In this document: in pieces, positions 1-7,705 of the stretch
Layout: each line of letters opens with the position of its first letter
How positions within the stretch are numbered: position 1 is the stretch's first letter
Source of the DNA: Ignatzschineria sp.
Lineage (GTDB): Bacteria; Pseudomonadota; Gammaproteobacteria; Cardiobacteriales; Wohlfahrtiimonadaceae
Direction: 5' to 3'
NCBI GenBank assembly: GCA_030151245.1
Contig: JASLEF010000095.1
Span: 1-19,635 of the forward strand
Length of the DNA stretch: 19,635 nucleotides
Made by a program: the position numbers and the translations under genes
The notes under the pieces: model-generated
The model's input: the letters and a program-made list of their open reading frames with translations, nothing else
Told to the model about the DNA's origin: nothing
Database searches by the model: none

Positions 1-864
1 CTCATAAGGATTGCAACTCTGCCCCAACATCGGATCGTTCAAAGCATTAATAGCGAGTGCCGGCACTTTAATATAAGATAACACGCGTAAAGGTGAAACG
101 CGGTGGTAGTAATCCGCTCCATCTTTGAAACCATGTAATGGCGCGGTGTAGTAATTATCAAACTCTGTAAATGAGCGAGTACTTTCTAGCTTATCAAGAT
201 TTGCCATTGCCTGAAACTGCGTTGCTTTCGCCAAAACCTTAGCTTTTAAAGTCCCCAAGAAATTACGCACATAGACACGATTAAATCCCTGATGAATTAT
301 CCGTGCGCTCTCTGCAATATCAAAAGGAATAGAGATACCAACCGCTCCTTTAATCCGCGCATCCGACACTAGCTGAGCGCCATGCACATGACCCAAGTAA
401 TTAAAACTGACCGCAGCGCCCATAGAAAAGCCTATCAGATAGAGCGCCTCATAACCTTTCGCTAAAGCATGCTCAATAACAGCGCTAAGATCATCATAAA
501 CACCGTGATGATAAAAGCGAAGATTACGATTAATCTCCCCGCTGCACCCTCGCTGATTCCATGCAAGGGTGGAATATCCGCGTTGATAGAAATAGTCTGC
601 TGTAGCGGTTATATAAGGGCGATCTGAACTCCCTTCTAAACCATGACTCAAAATCAAGAGTTTCCGTAGATCTGATGCTCCTTCTGAAGTATATTGTTCT
701 CGCCAATCAATATCTAAAAAATCCCCATCAGTCAGCTCAAGGCGCTCACGTACAGTCGAATAGCTAGGGTATTTGCGATAAAGCCCCGGGATAATCGTGG
801 CATAATGAGCACTTTTACTCAGAAGAGATGGTGGCATATAACACGAGTTCTCAATAATAGGCAT
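1..864 (-). CDS. YheT-family alpha/beta hydrolase (3' end outside window)
   Basis: The first 288 codons are present and the gene runs off the left edge, so the C-terminus is missing. The translation has the alpha/beta-hydrolase layout of the YheT (UPF0017, 'AB-hydrolase 4') group: an oxyanion-type HGLEGSS motif near residue 75, the nucleophile elbow GFSMGA (serine near residue 144), and NDPML near residue 280, the usual place of the acidic triad residue. The catalytic His would lie beyond the edge. The ATG is preceded by GGGGA at good distance. Family members are cytosolic serine hydrolases, some with esterase activity; the physiological substrate is not settled and I do not assign one. It stands alone behind a 520-base spacer. 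Family is well supported by the motifs; exact function is not. Confidence 0.85.
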   Translation of the reverse strand, partial: MPIIENSCYMPPSLLSKSAHYATIIPGLYRKYPSYSTVRERLELTDGDFLDIDWREQYTSEGASDLRKLLILSHGLEGSSDRPYITATADYFYQRGYSTLAWNQRGCSGEINRNLRFYHHGVYDDLSAVIEHALAKGYEALYLIGFSMGAAVSFNYLGHVHGAQLVSDARIKGAVGISIPFDIAESARIIHQGFNRVYVRNFLGTLKAKVLAKATQFQAMANLDKLESTRSFTEFDNYYTAPLHGFKDGADYYHRVSPLRVLSYIKVPALAINALNDPMLGQSCNPYE

Positions 865-1107
865 TATATTTCCCCAGTCATAAATGTTAAGTACATCAAA
901 AGATCATTCCAAACACCATAATTCCCTGATCTTTGTACCTTACCAGAGAAATTTCAAATATGGCACCGTGCTTAATGACTCGACTTAATCGCCTAAAATC
1001 ATGCCATTCTTATAGAATTAATGTAACTAATTAAACCTACACAAACAAAACCTGGCCAAAACCGAGGGCTGAGTTTCTCACCACTAATACCTTTATAGAT
1101 GGGCTCT

Positions 1108-1137
1108 TTCATACATCTTGATCGTTAGACGCGTCAA
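1108..1137 (-). promoter_or_regulatory. Candidate sigma-70 promoter for the YheT-type hydrolase
   Basis: Reading the minus strand, TTGACG (1137-1132) is followed after 18 bases by TATGAA (1113-1108). The -35 matches consensus in five of six positions; the -10 is weaker. It lies just downstream of the terminator at 1165-1197, about 240 bases before the hydrolase start, where a promoter for that gene would be expected. The long leader this implies makes other start sites possible. Confidence 0.35.
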
Positions 1138-1164
1138 AGCAAGATTGTGATATATTTTAAATAT

Positions 1165-1197
1165 AAAAAATCCCCGGCATTTATAAAAACACCGGGG
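1165..1197 (-). terminator. Intrinsic terminator, minus strand
   Basis: On the minus strand CCCCGGTGTTT (from 1197), loop TTAT, then AAATGCCGGGG (to 1172) form an 11-base stem with two G-T wobbles, followed at once by a run of T (1171-1165). This is a strong rho-independent terminator. It ends transcription about 190 bases past the DIP1984-family stop, so it closes the pilB-rsuA operon and/or a separate small transcript. Confidence 0.85.
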
Positions 1198-1311
1198 AGT
1201 TTCCCCAATCCCACCCTAATAGAGAATCAGTACGTGGGAGTAAATGATACTTTTTTCACAGTTCTGCAACTTGCGCTGCGGAGTAAACTGTTCTTAACGT
1301 GAATGGTTAAG
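1165..1311 (-). other. Structured region upstream of the terminator (possible small RNA or 3' UTR)
   Basis: Reading the minus strand there are consecutive inverted repeats: CTTAAC/GTTAAG (1311-1306 with 1298-1293), ACAGTT/AACTGT (1291-1286 with 1263-1258), and TCCCAC/GTGGGA (1239-1234 with 1214-1209), the last with an inner CTGAT/ATTAG extension. Then come GGGG/CCCC (1206-1203 with 1197-1194) and the terminator. The CCCC is shared by the GGGG hairpin and the terminator stem, so the two are mutually exclusive. I recognise no named RNA family. It could be a small RNA, the processed 3' end of the operon mRNA, or a conditional terminator. Confidence 0.35.
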
Positions 1312-1384
1312 GTTTTTGTGCTGTTAACACTACAGTTGGAGTGGTTTTGTACTCGCCTTCTCTATTTTGCCGTCTTTATTGTAA

Positions 1385-1846
1385 CTAAATAAGCGCTGTG
1401 ATCCAATTAATTCCTTGGATCTTGTTATCGAGCTCACGCCATTTTTTAGATAATGCATCATACTCTTTTTGGAGTGCCGCCACATCTACCATACTCACGA
1501 ACTTGATTTCAGACATGCTGTAGCGGTTCTCATTGTTAGAAGCTTTTTCGATCATTTGATTAATAATATTGCGCTTTTTCATGAGGTTTTCACGCTCAAT
1601 CAGTGCATCAACAAGCTTCTGCTCGTCGCTAATTACCGTGAGATTATTCGTTTGGTTGATTCTTGCCACTAATTTGCCCAATGTATCGACTGCAATAAAG
1701 AGCTCTTTACGAAGATCTTGTGGCGATAACGCCGGCGTGTCGCCCTCTTGAACTTTAACATTCTCCATTAAGCGTGCGGTAAGTTGTGCAATTCGAGTCT
1801 GAAGGTCTGCTCTTACATTCAGAGCTTCACCAAGGGTCATTGTCAT
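1385..1846 (-). CDS. DIP1984-family protein
   Basis: A 153-residue soluble protein matching the DIP1984 family along its length: the N-terminal 'GEALNVRADLQTRIAQL' helix, the KVQEGD segment near residue 31, a central INQTNN motif (about residues 63-68), the YSMSEIKFV motif near 108-116, and a C-terminal helical stretch ending 'LDNKIQGINW'. The composition is strongly helical and charged, with no signal peptide or membrane span. Its biochemical role is not established, so none is offered. The start chosen is the first ATG of an M-T-M pair, because GAGG stands 8 bases before it. It follows the methyltransferase gene by 40 bases on the same strand and is probably the last gene of that operon, with the terminator some 190 bases beyond. 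Confidence 0.85.
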   Translation of the reverse strand: MTMTLGEALNVRADLQTRIAQLTARLMENVKVQEGDTPALSPQDLRKELFIAVDTLGKLVARINQTNNLTVISDEQKLVDALIERENLMKKRNIINQMIEKASNNENRYSMSEIKFVSMVDVAALQKEYDALSKKWRELDNKIQGINWITALI

Positions 1847-1886
1847 CGTTTCTACCTCATTTCTTTTCTATAATATTGCTGATCGA

Positions 1887-2927
1887 TTACTTAATACGTT
1901 CTAATTTTAAGATCTTAAACTGTGGATTACCTGCAAATTCAGTACATTTTACATATTCATCGTAACAAACCTTCTCAATAGCAATAAAACGGTTTACCAC
2001 AAAATAGGCAATTCCTTTGCGTCTTAAGAGACGTTTAGTATTTTGTACAAACTTAATCGTCAACTCTTGCGATGTTCCAAATCCTTGATGGAAAGGGGGG
2101 TTACAGATAATACGATCGAATGAACGATCCTCAAGCTCTGAGCCACAATCATCAAGCGTCACGGTAGCATCAATTCCAAGCTCTTGAAGATTATGCTGAC
2201 AAAGCATGACAGAAGCGACATTACAATCGGTTGCCACAATCGTTTCGATTTTTGGATTTTTACCAACAGCTGCCGCTAAATAACCGTATCCACAACCAAG
2301 GTCTAGAACCTTACCCTCTAAAGAAAATTTATCTTTGTTTAAAGTTTCCGCTAAGAACTGACTGCCTTCATCAATCTTTTTATAGCCATAAATTCCTGGC
2401 TTACTGACAAAATCGATCTTTTGAGATTCATCTTCAATCATGATGTAATGTCGATACTCCTCGCCATCTAGATCAATCTCCCCGCCGGCACGTTTCTCAA
2501 TACGCGCATAACGAAGTCCTTTCCCTAATAGCTCTAGCTCAACCACAGCCCCCATTTTCTCGGCGTGTTTAATCACACTCTTAACCCCTTCTTTATTATT
2601 GCCGGTTAAGATTAAGCTTCCACCTTCTTTCAAAATTCTATTCGCTTGTACCAATAAATAATTGGTCAATACTTTCGATTTATTAAGACGAAATAGAATA
2701 AAGTCAAAATGATTATCAGGCGCATCTTCTAAAACAAAATCACTCAAATTACCATCAAAGCCGATAGCTTGTAAGGCATTATCAATATCTTTACGATTCG
2801 TAATATAACGTATATTTTCCTTAGCACTTACCCCGGAAAGATCAAAGCTTTCATCTGCAATCAATAAACCTTTGCCATTACTGATTAACGCATGATCCCG
2901 AAAAAGTGCATTACTTGCTTCAGCCAT
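1887..2927 (-). CDS. RsmC/RlmG-like rRNA guanine-N2 methyltransferase
   Basis: A 346-residue class I SAM-dependent methyltransferase with the two-lobed architecture of RsmC and RlmG: a degenerate N-terminal methyltransferase-like half (about 1-170) and a catalytic C-terminal half. Motif I is VLDLGCGYG at 207-215. The substrate motif NPPFH at 276-280 is the N-(D)-P-P-F/Y signature of amino-group methyltransferases, and NPPFH is typical of this family. E. coli RsmC makes m2G1207 in 16S rRNA and RlmG makes m2G1835 in 23S rRNA; length fits RsmC (343), but the sequence is divergent and I cannot choose. Its neighbour rsuA also modifies 16S rRNA, which favours an rRNA target. The ATG lies 2 bases past the rsuA stop, with GAGGGG upstream, so the two genes are co-transcribed and probably translationally coupled. 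Confidence 0.8.
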   Translation of the reverse strand: MAEASNALFRDHALISNGKGLLIADESFDLSGVSAKENIRYITNRKDIDNALQAIGFDGNLSDFVLEDAPDNHFDFILFRLNKSKVLTNYLLVQANRILKEGGSLILTGNNKEGVKSVIKHAEKMGAVVELELLGKGLRYARIEKRAGGEIDLDGEEYRHYIMIEDESQKIDFVSKPGIYGYKKIDEGSQFLAETLNKDKFSLEGKVLDLGCGYGYLAAAVGKNPKIETIVATDCNVASVMLCQHNLQELGIDATVTLDDCGSELEDRSFDRIICNPPFHQGFGTSQELTIKFVQNTKRLLRRKGIAYFVVNRFIAIEKVCYDEYVKCTEFAGNPQFKILKLERIK

Positions 2928-2929
2928 CT

Positions 2930-3688
2930 TTAAAACCCCTCTACTTCTTCATCTGTAAGAGCGCGATATTCGCCCTCATTTAATCCATCTAATGTTAGAT
3001 GACCAATCTGTGCTCGATGGAGATCCTCTACATGATTTCCAACGGCTGCTAGCATTCTTTTTACTTGGTGGTAACGCCCTTCTGTAATCGTTAAACGAAT
3101 CTCTTTTTCAGCTAATCGTTCTATAATCGCAGGTTTAGTAAGCAGTTCATCACCGCGAAGTTCAACCCCCTCTTCAAGGGCAATAATCATCTCATCAGTC
3201 ATAGGTCTTGCTAAAGTAATTTCATACGTTTTTGCAACATCACTCTCCTCATCCCCTTGCTGACGTCCCGGACGCATAATGCGGTGTGACCACTGCCCGT
3301 CATCAGTTATCAAGACCATTCCTGTGGTATCGGCATCAAGTCTTCCCGCAATGTGCAATGTCTCCACATCTTCATTCTCATCAAAAAGGCGAAAGAGTGA
3401 AATATGACCATCATGGCGATGACTCGAAACATAACCAGCGGGCTTATGTAGCATGAAATAACGTTTACGACTACTATAAGTAATCACCTCATCATCTACC
3501 TCGACCTTATCACTTTCTGTCACCTTAAAGTCTCGCTGAACCACCAGTTTATCATTCACATTAACCCAACGATTACGAATGGCTTTCCCAGCTTCTTTGC
3601 GCGAAATCCCCAAAGCTAATTGCAAAAATTGATCTAAACGATATTGCGTTTCCACGCGTGTTTTTTCTTTCATCAAACTCTCTATCAC
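2930..3688 (-). CDS. rsuA: 16S rRNA pseudouridine(516) synthase RsuA
   Basis: A 252-residue protein with an N-terminal S4 RNA-binding domain (about 17-68) and an RsuA/RluB/E/F-type synthase domain. Visible motifs are YFMLHKPAGYVSS (77-89), the catalytic GRLDADTTG with Asp118, TDDGQWSHRI, and EGRYHQVKRMLAAVGNHV, which is nearly identical to the E. coli RsuA segment. RsuA isomerises U516 of 16S rRNA during small-subunit assembly. An insertion rich in Gln/Asp/Glu (about 142-152) lengthens the segment before AKTYEITL. The start given is GTG, overlapping the pilB stop by 4 bases (GTGA), which implies translational coupling. An ATG six codons in (3673) is an alternative and would be closer to the E. 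coli N-terminus. Confidence 0.93.
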   Translation of the reverse strand: MIESLMKEKTRVETQYRLDQFLQLALGISRKEAGKAIRNRWVNVNDKLVVQRDFKVTESDKVEVDDEVITYSSRKRYFMLHKPAGYVSSHRHDGHISLFRLFDENEDVETLHIAGRLDADTTGMVLITDDGQWSHRIMRPGRQQGDEESDVAKTYEITLARPMTDEMIIALEEGVELRGDELLTKPAIIERLAEKEIRLTITEGRYHQVKRMLAAVGNHVEDLHRAQIGHLTLDGLNEGEYRALTDEEVEGF

Positions 3689-5997
3689 TCTGTAGTCACA
3701 CGTAGTACTTCTTCTAAGGAAGTACGACCTTCCATAATTTTATCAATCCCTGCTTGACGTAAATTCTTCACGCCCTCGCGTTCAGCCTGCAGGCGAATTT
3801 CAGAAGCTGGCGCTGATTCTAACATGAGCTGTTCCATACGTTTAGAAATTGGCATCACCTCAAAAATGGCAAATCGCCCACGATAACCATCATGACACTC
3901 TAAACAGCTACTCGCCCTAAAGAACTTGCTCGCAGCTTGTTGGGGGGTAAAGCCTAACGTCTCTAAATACCCCGAATCAACAATATCTTCTTCCTTACAA
4001 TGACAGAGCTCACGAACAAGTCGTTGAGCGACAATCAGCTTAACTGTTGAAGCAACATTATACGTTTCAACACCCATATTATGTAATCGAAGCAGTGATT
4101 CTACCGCAGAATTAGTATGGAGTGTTGATAAAACTAAATGTCCGGTTTGTGCTGCTTTCATTGTAATATCAGCCGTTTCATAATCCCGGATTTCCCCCAC
4201 CATTAAGACATCTGGATCTTGACGTAAAAATGCCCGAAGCGCTTCTGCAAAATCTAAACCTATTTTAGGATGGACCTGCAATTGATTCACCCCTTCTAAA
4301 TTAATCTCTACGGGATCCTCAACTGTTGCAATATTTCTAGATGCCTGATTTAAATGATTTAAACAAGCATATAATGTCACTGTTTTTCCTGATCCTGTCG
4401 GTCCTGTGACTAATACTAATCCTTGCGACCTTTCAATGGCAGATTGTAATTGATTCCGTTGATTCTGGCTCAATCCTAGTTTCATCAACGAAACATTCAT
4501 TTCGGAACGATCTAGTAAACGAATCACAACTTTCTCACCCCAAAGAGTAGGAATGACAGAAATTCGCGCATCGACTTCCTCTTCTTTTCCCTCGCCTAAG
4601 CAAATGGTAATATGCCCATCTTGAGGAAGACGTTTCTCAGCAATATCTAACTCCGCCATCACCTTTAAACGCGAGGCAATCGTTTGACGATACTGCTCAG
4701 GAACGGCATATACTTTATGTAAAATACCATCGATCCTAAAACGAATACGATAACTCGATTCATAAGGTTCAAAATGAATATCGGAAGCTTTTTGCGTAAT
4801 CGCATCTAATAAAACGTAGTTAATATATTCGACAATATCATCTTCTGCCGGCAGACCTTGAGTGCTTGCCCCCACTTCATCTAATACTTCTCGCAGCATT
4901 ATCGCAGAATTGTGAGAGATATCTTCCTCCGTCGCCGGAGCCTCTGTTGTAACATTATCTTGTTGAAGAGCCATGGGTTCTAACGCATCATGAAGATTTT
5001 CCAATGCTACCGCGTTCTCTGGAAGGTGATCAACGACGGCTTCTACCCTCTCTGGTAAATCTTGGTCATCTGTAGGATCAAGATCGACCGTCTCCTCTAC
5101 CGCGACAAGCGCCTCTAACTCAGTCTCATCTAATTCGGATACCTGATGTAAAGTCTCCCCCTCAGTCTCCTGAGATTTAGACTCTAATTCATCAACATCT
5201 AACGCTGAATCTTGTAACAATGTAAAACGATCACTCGAGTCAGAGTGATCAGCGATCTCTTCTAAATCAACATAACGGATATTCTCCTCTTCAGGATACT
5301 CATCAACGAACTCTTGCGTAACGATCCTCTCTTCAAGCACAATATCCTCTTCAAGAGCATCCTCCCCTAAGGTAGGCTCAATTCTTTCATGATTTTGATG
5401 AGTCATAGGTAACACACTTAAAGACTCAGTAGCTAAAGCGTCGTTCACAACGGGTAGATCCACCATCACTTCAGAATCCTCCTGAATCATAGATGTAGCT
5501 CCCATTTCTATCGTTGCCGATTTTTCTGGCTCTTCAATAATATTCATCGTCAATAATAAGGCTTTAATAGCTTCACTTTCAGCGATCCAATACTCAATCT
5601 GAAAGGGCGACCTTAATGCTAATAGATCAAAAAACTTCGCATTTGAGGGGTCTGCTGTCGCAACGATTAATCGCTCACCTAACTGCATGATAGGCACTAC
5701 AAATTGTGAGAGCATCTCCTCTAGTGAGGCAAATGTTGCAAAATCAAAATCTTGAATCGGCTTCATTAATGAGAGATCCACAATGGGCAAAGGTATCTCT
5801 GCTGTTTCATTTGCAAAAATAGCGGCCTCAAAGATCGCTTCACTGGTTATACCATGCGCTCTTAATTTTCCAACGGTCGATGCCTCGACTTCATACATTT
5901 TCGTAGACAAAAGTGGTACCGCTTCTTTCGACATCCATTTGAGCTCAATCAGCCCCTGAATCAACAGATTATGTTCAAGTTTCACATGCAACCTCAT
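3685..5997 (-). CDS. pilB: Type IV pilus assembly ATPase PilB (GspE/PulE family), long acidic-linker form
   Basis: A 770-residue secretion ATPase, about 200 longer than typical PilB. Order: an MshEN/T2SSE-N-type domain (about 5-150); a very acidic linker (171-360, 59 Asp/Glu against 6 Lys/Arg); then the core ATPase with the Asp-box region around RIRFRIDG (417-424), Walker A GPTGSGKT (532-539), Walker B VLMVGEIRD (597-605), the His-box stretch TGHLVLSTLHTN, and a C-terminal Cys cluster. PilB powers extension of type IVa pili from the inner-membrane platform. The zinc site is odd: C665-H-C667 instead of the usual CxxC, paired with C698-x2-C701. GspE of a type II system is the alternative; no other pilus or secretion gene is nearby. 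The ATG has a poor ribosome site; a GTG four codons in (5985) has GAGG six bases before it. Confidence 0.85.
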   Translation of the reverse strand: MRLHVKLEHNLLIQGLIELKWMSKEAVPLLSTKMYEVEASTVGKLRAHGITSEAIFEAAIFANETAEIPLPIVDLSLMKPIQDFDFATFASLEEMLSQFVVPIMQLGERLIVATADPSNAKFFDLLALRSPFQIEYWIAESEAIKALLLTMNIIEEPEKSATIEMGATSMIQEDSEVMVDLPVVNDALATESLSVLPMTHQNHERIEPTLGEDALEEDIVLEERIVTQEFVDEYPEEENIRYVDLEEIADHSDSSDRFTLLQDSALDVDELESKSQETEGETLHQVSELDETELEALVAVEETVDLDPTDDQDLPERVEAVVDHLPENAVALENLHDALEPMALQQDNVTTEAPATEEDISHNSAIMLREVLDEVGASTQGLPAEDDIVEYINYVLLDAITQKASDIHFEPYESSYRIRFRIDGILHKVYAVPEQYRQTIASRLKVMAELDIAEKRLPQDGHITICLGEGKEEEVDARISVIPTLWGEKVVIRLLDRSEMNVSLMKLGLSQNQRNQLQSAIERSQGLVLVTGPTGSGKTVTLYACLNHLNQASRNIATVEDPVEINLEGVNQLQVHPKIGLDFAEALRAFLRQDPDVLMVGEIRDYETADITMKAAQTGHLVLSTLHTNSAVESLLRLHNMGVETYNVASTVKLIVAQRLVRELCHCKEEDIVDSGYLETLGFTPQQAASKFFRASSCLECHDGYRGRFAIFEVMPISKRMEQLMLESAPASEIRLQAEREGVKNLRQAGIDKIMEGRTSLEEVLRVTTE

Positions 5998-6069
5998 ACT
6001 TTAATTTATGCTCACGGCTTGTATTACCGTAATTAGCCCCAAAATTGTCGTTATTATAGCACTACTTCT

Positions 6070-6108
6070 TGAGTCGACTTGACTCATAATGTAGAGTTGT
6101 AAGATATT
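6070..6108 (+). promoter_or_regulatory. Inverted repeat and candidate promoter upstream of ybeZ
   Basis: TGAGTC (6070-6075), five bases, then GACTCA (6081-6086) form a perfect 6-base inverted repeat. It overlaps a candidate -35, TTGACT (6079-6084), with a weak -10 near GATATT (6103-6108, spacing 18). This is the only plausible start region between the divergent pilB and ybeZ genes. The palindrome over the -35 suggests an operator, but no known regulator was recognised. The -10 match is poor. Confidence 0.4.
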
Positions 6109-6144
6109 TTAAATCATTAATGCATAAGGATAGTTAAAAAACGA

Positions 6145-7164
6145 ATGAGTAAAATCACACTCGCCTTCGACGGTGATAATGAGCGCCTCTCAAATCTTTG
6201 CGGCAACCTCGATGAGCACTTACGTCTTATTGAACAACGTGTCATGGTAGATATCGGCAATCGTGGGGCAAACTTTCAAATTAGTGGCAATACAGAAGAT
6301 GCCCAAAGCGCAAAAGAGATTCTAGAAGAGCTCTATAGGCAAACAAAAGATAAGTGGCTCGAACCGAATGATGTGCATCTTGTGATTCAAGAGTTTGGAC
6401 CTGAGTTTAAGAATCTTAAACAAGATAAACATGATCGGGTAATTAAGACAAAAGCAGGACTTATTCGTGGTAGAACTCCGGCACAAAAAGAGTATCTATT
6501 TAATATGGGCAAAAATGATATCAACTTTGGTATCGGTCCTGCCGGAACAGGAAAAACATTCCTCGCTGTTGCGGCGGCGGTGGAAGCGTTGCAGAAAGAT
6601 GAAGCACGCCGTATTATCCTTGTTCGTCCAGCTGTTGAAGCAGGCGAAAAGCTAGGTTTCTTACCCGGGGATCTTACAGAAAAAATCGATCCCTATCTAC
6701 GTCCCCTTTACGACGCACTCTATGAAATGCTAGGTTTTGAAACCGTCAATAAACTCATTGAACGACATACGATTGAAATTGCTCCCTTAGCCTTTATGCG
6801 TGGAAGAACCCTTAGCGATGCATATATCATTCTTGATGAGGCCCAAAATACAACGATTGAACAGATGAAAATGTTTTTAACTCGTATTGGATTTGGTTCC
6901 ACTGCTGTGATTACAGGGGATGCTTCACAAGTAGACTTACCAAGAAACATTAAATCTGGCTTAAAACATGCATTAGAGGTATTAGAAGGAATTGAGGGCA
7001 TCTCTATCAGTCACTTCTCATCTGTGGATGTTGTTCGCCACCCCATGGTTGCTAAAATTATTGATGCTTATGAGAAAGCCGATGAGGTCGAGCGTATTCA
7101 TAAAGAAAGACGCGAGAAAGCTCGTGAGCAAGAGCGTCAAAAGCAAGCATTAGAGTTCGCCTAA
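6145..7164 (+). CDS. ybeZ: PhoH-like ATPase YbeZ
   Basis: A 339-residue PhoH-family P-loop NTPase. The N-terminal part (1-110) carries the family opening DNERLSNLCGNLDEHLRLIE, a KH-like substrate module. Walker A is GPAGTGKT (131-138), Walker B IILDEAQN (228-235), and a TGDASQVDLP motif lies at about 257-266. The C-terminal tail (about 310-339) is a charged Arg/Lys/Glu helix. YbeZ is a cytosolic ATPase that partners the YbeY endonuclease in rRNA processing and ribosome quality control; that partnership is family knowledge, and adjacency here supports it. The upstream miaB and downstream ybeX/lnt common in gammaproteobacteria are not adjacent here. The only clear purine-rich site, AAGGA, is 14 bases before the ATG, unusually far, yet the N-terminus aligns well with relatives so the start is kept. 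Confidence 0.93.
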   Translation: MSKITLAFDGDNERLSNLCGNLDEHLRLIEQRVMVDIGNRGANFQISGNTEDAQSAKEILEELYRQTKDKWLEPNDVHLVIQEFGPEFKNLKQDKHDRVIKTKAGLIRGRTPAQKEYLFNMGKNDINFGIGPAGTGKTFLAVAAAVEALQKDEARRIILVRPAVEAGEKLGFLPGDLTEKIDPYLRPLYDALYEMLGFETVNKLIERHTIEIAPLAFMRGRTLSDAYIILDEAQNTTIEQMKMFLTRIGFGSTAVITGDASQVDLPRNIKSGLKHALEVLEGIEGISISHFSSVDVVRHPMVAKIIDAYEKADEVERIHKERREKAREQERQKQALEFA

Positions 7165-7228
7165 CAACATCGCGCTCACATAAATGCATAAAATTTCTTC
7201 TCCCCCTAACACCACAAGAAGCTGTACT

Positions 7229-7705
7229 ATGAGAACTCCTGATCTACTTATTATCGACTGCCAACGAGCCGTTGATACCCACGTTCCTTCAGATGAAAAA
7301 CTCCATCTTTGGGTCAACCTCGCTTTAGAAACAGCAGGTTTTATGAACCCCGCTGAAATGACCTTACGTTTTACCACTAATGAGGAAGTACAAACCCTAA
7401 ATCGCGACTTTAGAGACAAAGATAAACCGACCAATGTCCTCTCTTTTCCCTTTGAAGTACCTGACTTCCTTCAAGATGAAGAACCAACATTAGGCGATAT
7501 TATTATCGCCATGCCGGTCATCGAAGCAGAAGCTAAAGCACAAGGCAAAACCATCGAAAATCATTTAGCACACATGACTATTCACGGGACGCTTCATCTT
7601 TTAGGGTTTGACCATATTGAGGATGAAGAAGCGGAAGAGATGGAGGCATTAGAGATACAAATTTTAAAAAAACTAGGGATCAGTAATCCCTACGAGAGTC
7701 TATAA
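7229..7705 (+). CDS. ybeY: rRNA maturation RNase / endoribonuclease YbeY
   Basis: A 158-residue zinc-dependent single-strand endoribonuclease. The signature HGTLHLLGFDH supplies His119, His123 and His129 as metal ligands (H-x3-H-x5-H), and RDKDKPTNVLSFPFE precedes it, matching E. coli YbeY closely. It acts in 16S rRNA 3'-end maturation and 70S quality control with YbeZ, encoded 64 bases upstream. The start at 7229 is chosen because AGAAG sits 7 bases before it and the length then matches the usual 155. An in-frame ATG at 7184 would add 15 residues of non-conserved sequence and has no ribosome-binding site. Family and function are clear; only the start carries doubt. Confidence 0.93.
   Translation: MRTPDLLIIDCQRAVDTHVPSDEKLHLWVNLALETAGFMNPAEMTLRFTTNEEVQTLNRDFRDKDKPTNVLSFPFEVPDFLQDEEPTLGDIIIAMPVIEAEAKAQGKTIENHLAHMTIHGTLHLLGFDHIEDEEAEEMEALEIQILKKLGISNPYESL

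Larger units (their letters stand above)
865..1384. other. 520-base intergenic spacer
   Basis: I see no credible coding region on either strand. The half next to the DIP1984 gene (about 1165-1311) is rich in inverted repeats and ends in a strong minus-strand terminator. The half next to the hydrolase (865-1160) is AT-rich and holds a candidate promoter. No tRNA, repeat family or mobile-element end was recognised. Confidence 0.6.

Noticed and set aside
1194..1239. Resemblance to the 3' part of 5S rRNA (GTGGGA followed by GGGGAAACTCCCC)
   Set aside because: Only the GC-rich hairpin looks similar; the conserved 5S core sequence and the closing helix are missing, so it is not a 5S gene or an obvious fragment.
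6720..7001. Minus-strand open frame inside ybeZ (93 codons)
   Set aside because: It lies fully inside a strongly conserved gene in antisense, with no family resemblance or ribosome site; it is a shadow frame.
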